From contig JBHELF010000144.1 of the NCBI GenBank assembly GCA_046263155.1, positions 1-20,818 of the forward strand: 20,818 nt of DNA. Reading direction: 5' to 3'. The notes under the pieces were generated by a model. That model ran no database searches, had not been told where the DNA came from, and saw only the letters and a list, made by a program, of their open reading frames with translations. This document shows positions 1 through 6,415 of this stretch, one piece after another; the first letter of the stretch is position 1; each line of letters opens with the position of its first letter. The translations under genes and the position numbers were made by a program. Source of the stretch: DATADF01 sp046263155. GTDB taxonomy: Bacteria > Actinomycetota > CADDZG01 > WHSQ01.

Positions 1-770
1 CGCTCGGCCCTCACTCTCTGGATGCCCCATATATAGAGGAGGAAGGGGAGCAGGGTCCCCAAAACTCCCACTGCGATCACCCGAGGCAAGTTATCGACGG
101 CGAGGAGCGCGTCCGGAGGATCTCCCATGAAGACGAGGACGATGCTCCAGAAAGCCGTGCCCATCACGAAGGCGCGCAGGACGCCGCCAACCGTCCCATA
201 GGTCGCGGCGGCCCTTTCACTCAAAACGGTGTAGGACGCGAACAGAAGGGCGCTCGCCGCCGCGGCCAGCAGTCCGATGGGATCCACGGCCCCGGCTTCT
301 CCTGCTGCGACTTCGGATATGAGGGCCACTCCCAGCACCGACACGCCGCAGGCCGCCAGAACCGTCCTCGTGGGCGGTCGCCGTGCGATCAGGGCCGCCC
401 AGCCGACGACGAAGATCGGGCCTGTGTACTGAAGCACCACGGCGACCGCGACCGGCAGGCGATCGATCGCCACGTAATAGGTCCCGTTGACCAGGGAAAT
501 GGACAGACCAAACGCGACCAGCGCCGTGGGAGCCAGTCGGCCGCGCGGGCGTTCACGGGGCAGAAGCAAAAGGCCCGCTGCGGCAATGACGGAGCGCGCC
601 GCGGTGAGATGAAAGGGAGGGACTCCGGCATCGAAGAGGTCGCTCGCGATGGTGGCGGCTATCGCCCAGAGGCCGGCCGCCAGAGCGCAGGCAAGAAGCC
701 CTCGCAAAGCCTGGCCGGGAGCCGCCATGGCGACCTCGATCGACTCCGCAGCCGACCCGGGTTTAGCCAT
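1..770 (-). CDS. EamA/DMT-family transporter, C-terminus cut by window edge
   Basis: Reading the minus strand from the ATG at 768-770 gives 256 uninterrupted codons running off the left edge. The protein is strongly hydrophobic, with about eight candidate membrane helices in the part seen (for example residues 22-42, 83-100, 106-128, 136-152, 165-184, 200-216 and 230-250). The segment AIDRLPVAVAVVLQYTGPIF (101-120) is typical of the end of the first EamA repeat, and a second repeat begins near residue 166. EamA proteins are inner-membrane drug/metabolite exporters of about 280-310 residues with ten helices, so roughly 30-50 residues are missing. The substrate cannot be told. A second ATG at 726-728 has a GAGG upstream and could be the true start. 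The gene is divergent from the suf operon and could share its upstream control region. Confidence 0.85.
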   Translation of the reverse strand, partial: MAKPGSAAESIEVAMAAPGQALRGLLACALAAGLWAIAATIASDLFDAGVPPFHLTAARSVIAAAGLLLLPRERPRGRLAPTALVAFGLSISLVNGTYYVAIDRLPVAVAVVLQYTGPIFVVGWAALIARRPPTRTVLAACGVSVLGVALISEVAAGEAGAVDPIGLLAAAASALLFASYTVLSERAAATYGTVGGVLRAFVMGTAFWSIVLVFMGDPPDALLAVDNLPRVIAVGVLGTLLPFLLYIWGIQRVRAE

Positions 771-801
771 GTTGAGCAGGGTAAATGCGGGGTGTGGGCC
801 C

Positions 802-824
802 CCAGGTTAGGTTGCCCTAACTGG
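802..824. promoter_or_regulatory. Iron-box-like palindrome upstream of suf operon
   Basis: Seen: an inverted repeat CCAG(G)TTAGG-TTGC-CCTAACTGG with one bulged base. By eye it matches the 19-base DtxR/IdeR consensus at 14 of 19 positions in one register (802-820) and 13 of 19 in another (807-825). It covers the -35 region and touches the extended -10 of the putative suf promoter, where a repressor would block RNA polymerase. Inferred: iron-dependent repression of the suf genes, and perhaps of the divergent transporter. No regulator of that family is in the window. Confidence 0.5.
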
Positions 825-830
825 TAGGAT
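822..830 (+). promoter_or_regulatory. Extended -10 promoter element for suf operon
   Basis: TGGTAGGAT fits an extended -10 (TGn followed by TAGGAT). No good -35 hexamer lies 17 bases upstream, which is tolerated by extended -10 promoters. Initiation near 837 would leave a leader of about 30 bases carrying AAGGAG at 852-857. The leader also holds the short inverted repeat GTGAA-AAGG-TTCAC (832-845). Confidence 0.45.
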
Positions 831-868
831 CGTGAAAAGGTTCACAAGCGCAAGGAGCCGTGGTCGGC

Positions 869-2101
869 ATGGATTCGAGACTGACCCGCCCTGCGGTCGA
901 GGCCCTCTCCCAGGCCCTTAACGAGCCCGGCTGGTTGCTCGATCGCCGTTTCGGCGCGTTCGATCTCTTCGAGAAGCTCGAGCTTCCCGACCCCAAGAGC
1001 GAGGAGTGGCGCTATACCGACGTGCGCGGGTTCGACTTCGATCGTTTCGCCGCGCCCGCACCGGGCTCGACAGAGGTAACCCTTCCTCCGGAGCTGGCCG
1101 CACAGGGCGTGGTCTTTGCCGACCTCCGGACAGCCCTCCGTGATCAGCCCGACTTGTTCAAGGAGCACTTCTTCACCGATGTGGCTCTGGACGAGCACAA
1201 GTTCACGGCCCTGCACGGCGCCTTCTTCTCCGAAGGCGTTGTCGTCTACGTCCCCGACGGCGTTGCCGTCGCGCAACCGCTGGAGTTGGTCCGCCGAGTG
1301 TCCGGAGGGGGCTCGGTTTTCCCCCACACCACGATTGTGGTGGGGAAGAACGCGAGTCTTACCTTCGTCGACCGGTTCTCCTCCGAGGATTTCGACGCGG
1401 CTGCGCTGTGCGCGAGCGTGGTTGAGGTCGAGGCCCACAGCGGAGCCACCGTTAATTACGTCTCGCTGCAGGAATGGGGGCGCGGCGTTCAGCACTTCCA
1501 AACGCAACGCTTCAGCGGGCATCGGGACGCCACGGTTCGCAGTTTGGCTGTGAACCTCGGATCGGATTTTGCACGCACTCAGGTCGAGTCGGCACTCATC
1601 GGCGAGGGCTCGTTCTCGGAGATGCTCGGCCTCTACTTCGCCGAGGCCGATCAGCATTTTGCCCAGCGAACACTTCAGGCGCACGACGCTCCGCATGCCA
1701 CCTCGGACCTCCTATACAAGGGAGCGCTCAAGGAGAGGTCGCGGTCCGAGTACTCGGGCCTTATTCGCGTGTCCAAGGGCGCGCAGGGGACCGACGCCTA
1801 CCAGGCCAACAGAAACCTGGTCCTCTCCGAAGATGCGTTGGCGAAATCCATTCCGCAGCTCGAGATCGAGGCCAACGAGGTGCGCTGCACGCACGGAGCC
1901 ACCGTCTCTCCGGTCGAGGAGGAACACCTCTTCTATCTAATGAGCCGCGGAATCGACCGTGTGACCGCCCAGAAGCTCGTCGTGTTCGGCTTCTTCAAGG
2001 AAGTCTTAGACCGCATCCGCATCCCTTCGCTGCGCGAGGAGCTGTCGCAGTCGATCTCGGCGAAGGTCGAGGGAGCGCAGGCGTTGGAAGTGGGCGTGTG
2101 A
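869..2101 (+). CDS. sufD: SufD, Fe-S cluster assembly scaffold subunit
   Basis: SufD forms the cytoplasmic SufBC2D scaffold on which Fe-S clusters are built. The 410-residue product matches SufD rather than SufB: the N-terminal region has EEWRYTD, and the right-handed beta-helix core ends in the C-terminal block IPQLEIEANEVRCTHGATV, then LFYLMSRGI. In that block the Cys-Thr-His triplet supplies the His known in E. coli SufD to act at the SufB-SufD interface. I chose ATG 869, 11 bases after AAGGAG (852-857); GTG 860 lies only two bases after that site and would add three residues. It is the first gene of the operon; a sufB homologue, usually just upstream, is absent. The stop overlaps the start of the Rieske gene. 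Confidence 0.93.
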   Translation: MDSRLTRPAVEALSQALNEPGWLLDRRFGAFDLFEKLELPDPKSEEWRYTDVRGFDFDRFAAPAPGSTEVTLPPELAAQGVVFADLRTALRDQPDLFKEHFFTDVALDEHKFTALHGAFFSEGVVVYVPDGVAVAQPLELVRRVSGGGSVFPHTTIVVGKNASLTFVDRFSSEDFDAAALCASVVEVEAHSGATVNYVSLQEWGRGVQHFQTQRFSGHRDATVRSLAVNLGSDFARTQVESALIGEGSFSEMLGLYFAEADQHFAQRTLQAHDAPHATSDLLYKGALKERSRSEYSGLIRVSKGAQGTDAYQANRNLVLSEDALAKSIPQLEIEANEVRCTHGATVSPVEEEHLFYLMSRGIDRVTAQKLVVFGFFKEVLDRIRIPSLREELSQSISAKVEGAQALEVGV

Positions 2102-2445
2102 TCGTGGCGGAGTTCGAGACGGTGGCTCGCATCGATGAGATTCCCGACGGCGGCATGAAACAGGTCGTCGCGCACGGCGAGCCCATCGGGCTGTATCGGG
2201 TCGGCGAGGACGTTTACGCGGCGAACGACTACTGCACCCACGAGCAAACGTTCTTAACCGACGGTGAGTTCGAGCCCGAGGAGCTCGAAGTGGAGTGCCC
2301 GTTGCACGGCTCTCGTTTCAACGTGGCGTCGGGTGATGTCCGGATTCTGCCGGCGACCAAGCCCCTGGCCACCTATGAGGTGCGGCGGGAGGGCGACCTG
2401 ATCCTGGTCGGCCCGCGCCGCGAAGAGCATGTCCGAGACTGGTAA
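2098..2445 (+). CDS. Rieske [2Fe-2S] ferredoxin-like protein of suf operon
   Basis: This 115-residue soluble protein carries the two Rieske cluster motifs: Cys46-Thr-His48 (YCTHE) and Cys67-Pro-Leu-His70 (CPLHGSRF). It resembles the small Rieske/NirD-type ferredoxins that sit between sufD and sufC in many actinobacterial suf operons, where an electron-transfer or cluster-related role is assumed but not settled. The GTG start at 2098 overlaps the sufD TGA by four bases (GTGA), which suggests translational coupling; a GTG at 2104 is the alternative. The whole domain is cluster-binding, with no membrane anchor or oxygenase domain, so it is not a full ring-hydroxylating oxygenase. Confidence 0.9.
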   Translation: MIVAEFETVARIDEIPDGGMKQVVAHGEPIGLYRVGEDVYAANDYCTHEQTFLTDGEFEPEELEVECPLHGSRFNVASGDVRILPATKPLATYEVRREGDLILVGPRREEHVRDW

Positions 2446-2454
2446 GGAGATCAG

Positions 2455-3282
2455 ATGACCGAGAACCTGCTGCAGATCGAGGACCTCCACGTCGAGGTCG
2501 AGGGCCGCGAGATCCTCAAGGGCCTGACGCTGAACGTCGCCAAGGGCGAGGTCCACGCCATGATGGGTCCGAACGGCTCGGGGAAGTCAACGCTCGCCTA
2601 CGTGCTGACGGGCCGTCCGGGGTACGAGGTGACGACCGGCAAGGTTCTCTACAGGGGGGAGGACGTCCTCGACCTGCCCCCGGACGAGCGAGCGAAACGG
2701 GGCATCTTTCTCGCCTTCCAGTATCCGACTGAGGTCCCGGGGGTGTCCGTCGTCAACTTCCTGAGGACGGCCTATAACGCAATGCACCCGGAGGGCGAGA
2801 AGTCCGCGATGGCATTCCGGATGTATCTCCAGGAAAAGATCGATCTCCTGGAGATCCCTTCCGAACTCGTCGATCGCTATGTGAACCAGGGCTTCTCCGG
2901 CGGCGAGAAGAAGCGCAACGAGATCTTGCAGATGGCGGTCCTCGAGCCGGAGCTCGCGATCCTCGACGAGACCGATTCGGGGCTCGACATCGACGCGCTC
3001 AAGCATGTGTCGGCGGGGGTGAACAAGCTCGCCGGACCCCAGGTTGGGATCCTCCTAATCACGCACTATCAGCGGCTGTTGAATTACATCCGTCCCGATC
3101 AGGTGCACGTTCTGCTCGACGGCCGAATAGTCCAGTCGGGAGGGTTCGAATTGGCGGAGCGGCTCGAGGCCGAGGGCTACACCGGCTTCGCGAAAGAGGT
3201 TGGCCTCTCCGAGGAAGCGATTGCCGCGGTGGAGCAGACCGAGACCGACGGTAAGCGCAGTCCGGCGCAGACGAGCCGCTAA
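2455..3282 (+). CDS. sufC: SufC, Fe-S assembly ATPase
   Basis: SufC is the cytoplasmic ABC-type ATPase that drives SufB/SufD rearrangement during cluster assembly. The 275-residue protein shows Walker A GPNGSGKST (38-46), a Q-loop Gln89, the SufC-type signature FSGGEKKR (147-154), Walker B AILDETDSGLD (168-178) and the switch His204. The DETDSGLD form of Walker B and GGEKKR signature are characteristic of SufC and distinguish it from transport ATPases; no transmembrane partner is present. AAGGAG at 2444-2449 sits five bases before the ATG and overlaps the Rieske stop codon. A Thr/Ser/Gln-rich tail of about 20 residues extends past the usual SufC end. Confidence 0.97.
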   Translation: MTENLLQIEDLHVEVEGREILKGLTLNVAKGEVHAMMGPNGSGKSTLAYVLTGRPGYEVTTGKVLYRGEDVLDLPPDERAKRGIFLAFQYPTEVPGVSVVNFLRTAYNAMHPEGEKSAMAFRMYLQEKIDLLEIPSELVDRYVNQGFSGGEKKRNEILQMAVLEPELAILDETDSGLDIDALKHVSAGVNKLAGPQVGILLITHYQRLLNYIRPDQVHVLLDGRIVQSGGFELAERLEAEGYTGFAKEVGLSEEAIAAVEQTETDGKRSPAQTSR

Positions 3283-3291
3283 GGTATGTCT

Positions 3292-4518
3292 ATGACGGCA
3301 AACCTCGACGTCGAAGTCGTCCGCAAGGATTTCCCCATCTTTGAGACGACGGCACGTGGCAAGCGGCTCGTCTACCTTGATTCTGCGGCTACCTCTCAGA
3401 AGCCCCGTTACGTAATCGATCGCATCGTCAAGTTCTACGAGACCGAAAACGCCAATGTTCATCGCGGTATCTACGAGCTCGGCGAACTGGCGACGGCGGC
3501 TTACGAGGGAGCGCGCCAAGCCTGTGCGCGCTTCATCGGAGCCCGCAGCGACCGCAGCATCGTCTTCACACGCGGGACGACTGAGGCGATCAACCTGGTG
3601 CGCTTTTCGTGGGGCCGGGCTCATATCTCGGAGGGCGACGAGATCCTTGTCACCGAGATGGAGCACCACTCCAATCTCGTGCCCTGGCAGCTACTGGCCA
3701 AGGAGGTAGGTGCCACTCTCAAGCACCTACCGATCGACGATGAGGGGCACCTGCGGGTCGATCTGCTCGAGGACTTCTTGACCGACCGAACGAAGCTGGT
3801 GGCCGTGACTCTCATGTCCAACGTCTTGGGTACGGTCAATCCGATCCGTCGTATTGCGGATGCCGCACACGCCGTCGGAGCGCGGGTGCTCGTCGATGCG
3901 GCTCAGGCAGCGCCGCACCTGACCTTCGACGTAAACGAGCTGGATGCTGATTTCCTGGCCTACTCGGCCCACAAGATGTGTGGGCCGACCGGCGCCGGTG
4001 TTCTGTACGGACGCGAGGACCTGCTCGAGGAGATGCCTCCTTTCCACGGCGGGGGCGAGATGATCCGCGAGGTCTGGGCCGATCGCGCCACGTGGAACGA
4101 AATCCCCTACAAGTTCGAAGCAGGCACTCCGAATATCGCTCAAGCAGTCGGCATGGGAGCGGCGGTGGAATATCTCGAGGGTCTCGGGATGGACGCGATC
4201 CGCGACCACGAGATCGAGGTCACCACCTACGCGATGGACAAGCTGCGGGACGCGGGGGCAACCGTGTACGGCCCGCCGGCCGCCGACCGCGGCGGCGTCG
4301 TGTCCTTCAATCTCGGGGAAGTGCACTCCCACGACCTCGCCACGATCCTCGATCAAGAGGGGATCGCTTTGCGCGCGGGTCACCATTGCGCGCAGCCGTT
4401 GATGCGCCGCCTCGGTGTTCCGGCGACCGCCCGGGCCTCGTTTTACGTGTACAACTCGACTGACGATGTCGACGCGCTCGTGGGAGCGCTCGACAAGGCG
4501 AAGGAGTGGTTCGTCTGA
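3292..4518 (+). CDS. sufS: SufS, class II cysteine desulfurase
   Basis: SufS takes sulfur from L-cysteine by PLP chemistry and forms a persulfide that is passed to SufU and the scaffold. The 408-residue protein has the PLP lysine in YSAHKMCGPTG (Lys228) and the catalytic cysteine in RAGHHCAQP (Cys366), the RAGHHCAQP form being diagnostic of SufS-type rather than IscS-type enzymes. Length is normal for the family. ATG 3292 is seven bases after AAGG (3281-3284), while ATG 3286, one base after it, would add two residues. The gene follows sufC closely and its 3' end overlaps sufU, so translation is probably coupled. Confidence 0.96.
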   Translation: MTANLDVEVVRKDFPIFETTARGKRLVYLDSAATSQKPRYVIDRIVKFYETENANVHRGIYELGELATAAYEGARQACARFIGARSDRSIVFTRGTTEAINLVRFSWGRAHISEGDEILVTEMEHHSNLVPWQLLAKEVGATLKHLPIDDEGHLRVDLLEDFLTDRTKLVAVTLMSNVLGTVNPIRRIADAAHAVGARVLVDAAQAAPHLTFDVNELDADFLAYSAHKMCGPTGAGVLYGREDLLEEMPPFHGGGEMIREVWADRATWNEIPYKFEAGTPNIAQAVGMGAAVEYLEGLGMDAIRDHEIEVTTYAMDKLRDAGATVYGPPAADRGGVVSFNLGEVHSHDLATILDQEGIALRAGHHCAQPLMRRLGVPATARASFYVYNSTDDVDALVGALDKAKEWFV

Positions 4519-4946
4519 GCCTCGAGGAGCTGTACAAGGAAGTGATCCTGGATCACTACCGAAAGCCGAGAAATAAGGGGCATCTCGACCCGCACGATGT
4601 CGCGCTCGAACGCAACAACCCCCTGTGCGGCGATGAGATCGAACTGTTCTTGAAGTTCGACGGCGAGAATCTCGAGGGCATCTCCTTCGAGGGCAAAGGC
4701 TGCTCGATCTCTCAAGCGAGCGCCTCGATGATGACGGAGAAGGTCAAAGGTCTGCCCACCAAGGACGCGCTCAAGATGGCCGAGTCCATCAAGCGCATGA
4801 TGGCCGGCGAGGAAGAGGGGGATCCAGATGTCCTTGGCGATCTTGTTTCATTGAAGGGCGTGGTCAAGTACCCGGTGCGCATCAAGTGCGCGTTGCTGGG
4901 GTGGAACACGCTACTCGAGGGCCTGGAGGGCCAACCCTCCGCCTAG
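4506..4946 (+). CDS. sufU: SufU, zinc-dependent sulfurtransferase for SufS
   Basis: SufU accepts persulfide sulfur from SufS in Gram-positive-type SUF systems. The 146-residue IscU-like fold keeps the SufU zinc ligands: Cys41 and Asp43 (LCGDE), Cys66 (GKGCSIS) and Cys128 (RIKCALLGW). The 18-22 residue stretch between the second and third cysteines that distinguishes SufU from IscU is present (about residues 80-105). The start is GTG 4506, inside the end of sufS; the reading frame overlaps by 13 bases. It is the last gene of the operon; no sufT (DUF59) follows, which often happens in related operons. Confidence 0.94.
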   Translation: MVRLSLEELYKEVILDHYRKPRNKGHLDPHDVALERNNPLCGDEIELFLKFDGENLEGISFEGKGCSISQASASMMTEKVKGLPTKDALKMAESIKRMMAGEEEGDPDVLGDLVSLKGVVKYPVRIKCALLGWNTLLEGLEGQPSA

Positions 4947-5009
4947 CTCCCGAACGCCGACCTGGTAATCAGTTGCGCTATTCGACTCTTATTGCCGACT
5001 CGGCTCTTG

Positions 5010-5816
5010 TTAGCGGGCGAGTTTGCGGATGCGAGTCGGGTCTTCGTTCATCTTCTTCAGCTTTGCGATGGCTTTGCCGAACAGCTCATTGAAGTTCTGC
5101 CGACCCCGTTTGCGTCGGAATGGATCGATGGACGAGATGAGCTGGTAAGGAAAGTACTGGTGCCATACGCCCATCTCTTTTGCCTTGGCCGTTACATCGC
5201 GCACGAGTGAGTTGGCCTCGACCACCGTCGCGGCGCGCTCGTCCCGAACGACGTAGGCCTTCTCCATCGCGCGCTTCAGAAAGAAATCGCTCTTCTTCAG
5301 CAGCGGCTCGAACGCGCTGCCCGTGGTGCGGCCGCTCTTCTCGTAGGCAAGTCCCAGGGTCACGTAATAGGCGCGCTCGATCGAGACCTCGAGTTCGGAA
5401 TCGGTCTCCTTGACCTCCGGATTCGTTTCCAGCAACGTGCGGTAAATGCCGAGCGCGACGACCGCTTTCTCCCGAATGTTGAGGTCCTTCTCGACGTTGA
5501 GGTTCATCATTCGGGGAGCTAAGCGCTCGGGTACCACCAGGACTGGGAGTTTGCGGATGCCCAGCTCCTGAGCGGCCTGCAGTCGATGTTGCCCGTCGAT
5601 CACCACGTAGCGATCCTTGCCGTCTTTCTTTACCTGCACGGCGACGAGAGGAACGATGAAACCGATTCGTTCGATCGAAGACACCAGGTGCTCAACATGA
5701 GCGGGCCGGGCCTTGCGCTGGTGTCCGACAACCTCCAGTTGACTGGCGGGCAGCGTCTTCAATTTGAGGCTCTGACGCTTGTACGGCTCCTTGAACGTGA
5801 GCTCGTCGTTGGTCAT
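5010..5816 (-). CDS. Stand-alone ParB/sulfiredoxin-fold protein
   Basis: A 268-residue protein. Residues 15-105 resemble the ParB/Srx nucleotide-binding domain: a GHQRKARPAHVEHLVSSI helix region, then VVIDGQHRLQAA (71-82), the counterpart of the GERR box of ParB, the DGHHR of archaeal SerK and the GGCHR of sulfiredoxin. The Cys that sulfiredoxin needs is Gln here, so it is not a sulfiredoxin. Residues 107-120 (LNVEKDLNIREKA) look like the following ParB box. The remaining 150 residues are mainly helical and basic, with no recognisable ParB helix-turn-helix and no parA neighbour. I chose the ATG at 5814-5816, preceded by AAAGGTGG eight bases away, rather than a start 25 codons upstream. It overlaps the nitroreductase stop (ATGA). 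Function is unknown; nucleotide binding is an inference. Confidence 0.75.
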   Translation of the reverse strand: MTNDELTFKEPYKRQSLKLKTLPASQLEVVGHQRKARPAHVEHLVSSIERIGFIVPLVAVQVKKDGKDRYVVIDGQHRLQAAQELGIRKLPVLVVPERLAPRMMNLNVEKDLNIREKAVVALGIYRTLLETNPEVKETDSELEVSIERAYYVTLGLAYEKSGRTTGSAFEPLLKKSDFFLKRAMEKAYVVRDERAATVVEANSLVRDVTAKAKEMGVWHQYFPYQLISSIDPFRRKRGRQNFNELFGKAIAKLKKMNEDPTRIRKLAR

Positions 5817-6343
5817 CGACCCGACCACCTTTCGGCGTGAATTATCTCGGTCCGCGCACGACGCTCGTGCCTGTCCGCCCGCTGCGCGCAATATCCGATC
5901 GCGATGAGTCCGATGGGCCGCACCCGGCGGGGCAAACCCAAAACTTCGCGTACGGCGTCATCGTCGAAGGCCGCGACGAAAGCCGCGCCCAGCCCCGTGT
6001 CGACTGCGGCGAGAAGGACGAGCATCGAGGCGAACCCGCCGTCGAGGACGCTGTAGAAGTCGACTCCTCTACTTCCGTAGCGAGTGGCCGATCTGCGCGT
6101 GTCCGACACGACGGCGATCACGACCGGGGCCTGCGCGATGAACATCTGGTCGAGCGCTGCCCTGCCGAGCCGATCCTTGACCGCTTGGTCGCGGACGACG
6201 ATGAATTCCTGTGGCTGAGTATGGCCCGCTGAGGGGAACCGCGCGGCCAGGTCGAGGATGCGATCGACCTGCTCCGGGCTGACGTCGCGCTCCAAGTAGC
6301 CGCGACACATTCTTCTGCGCTTCACCACCCGCGCAAATTCCAT
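5813..6343 (-). CDS. Nitroreductase-family flavoprotein
   Basis: A 176-residue protein of the FMN-dependent nitroreductase fold. Visible signs are the N-terminal FARVVKRRRMCRGY helix with the Arg-rich FMN-phosphate contact, the PSAGHTQPQEFIVV segment (37-50), and the GGFASMLVLLAAVDTGLGA helix followed by a C-terminal IGLIAIGY strand. Members reduce nitro compounds, quinones or enones with NAD(P)H, and the physiological substrate here cannot be told. The family usually runs 170-220 residues, so it looks complete. Its stop codon overlaps the ATG of the ParB-like gene, so the two are probably translated together. The ribosome-binding site before ATG 6343 is poor. A large inverted repeat lies just upstream (6362-6398). 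Confidence 0.88.
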   Translation of the reverse strand: MEFARVVKRRRMCRGYLERDVSPEQVDRILDLAARFPSAGHTQPQEFIVVRDQAVKDRLGRAALDQMFIAQAPVVIAVVSDTRRSATRYGSRGVDFYSVLDGGFASMLVLLAAVDTGLGAAFVAAFDDDAVREVLGLPRRVRPIGLIAIGYCAQRADRHERRARTEIIHAERWSGR

Positions 6344-6361
6344 TTTGACTTTCTAGCCGAT

Positions 6362-6398
6362 TTTGCAATCAGACCCGCTAGGCGGGCGTGATTGCAAA
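6362..6398. terminator. Large near-perfect hairpin between hydrolase and nitroreductase genes
   Basis: TTTGCAATCA pairs perfectly with TGATTGCAAA (10 bp), and inside it CCCGC pairs with GCGGG around a TAG loop; only a two-base internal mismatch (GA/CG) breaks the stem. It lies 18 bases after the hydrolase stop on the minus strand and 19 bases before the nitroreductase start. Neither side carries a T-run, so it is either a U-tract-free terminator, which actinobacteria use, or an operator-like palindrome. Confidence 0.55.
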
Positions 6399-6415
6399 CT
6401 CACCCCGAGTCCGGT

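Noticed and set aside
842..1696. Long open frame antisense to sufD (284 codons)
   Set aside because: It lies opposite a clear SufD and its product has no recognisable domain; such antisense frames are expected from GC-rich third positions.
1474..2097. Upstream extension of the Rieske reading frame through sufD
   Set aside because: The frame is open by chance; the conserved Rieske fold starts at about 2104 and the GTG at 2098 overlaps the SufD stop, so a fused or frameshifted protein is not needed.
3727..4386. 219-codon minus-strand frame inside sufS
   Set aside because: Shadow of the real SufS reading frame, with no conserved motif.
5010..5816. Sulfiredoxin or plasmid-partitioning ParB
   Set aside because: The sulfiredoxin Cys is replaced by Gln, and the helix-turn-helix and a ParA partner are missing.
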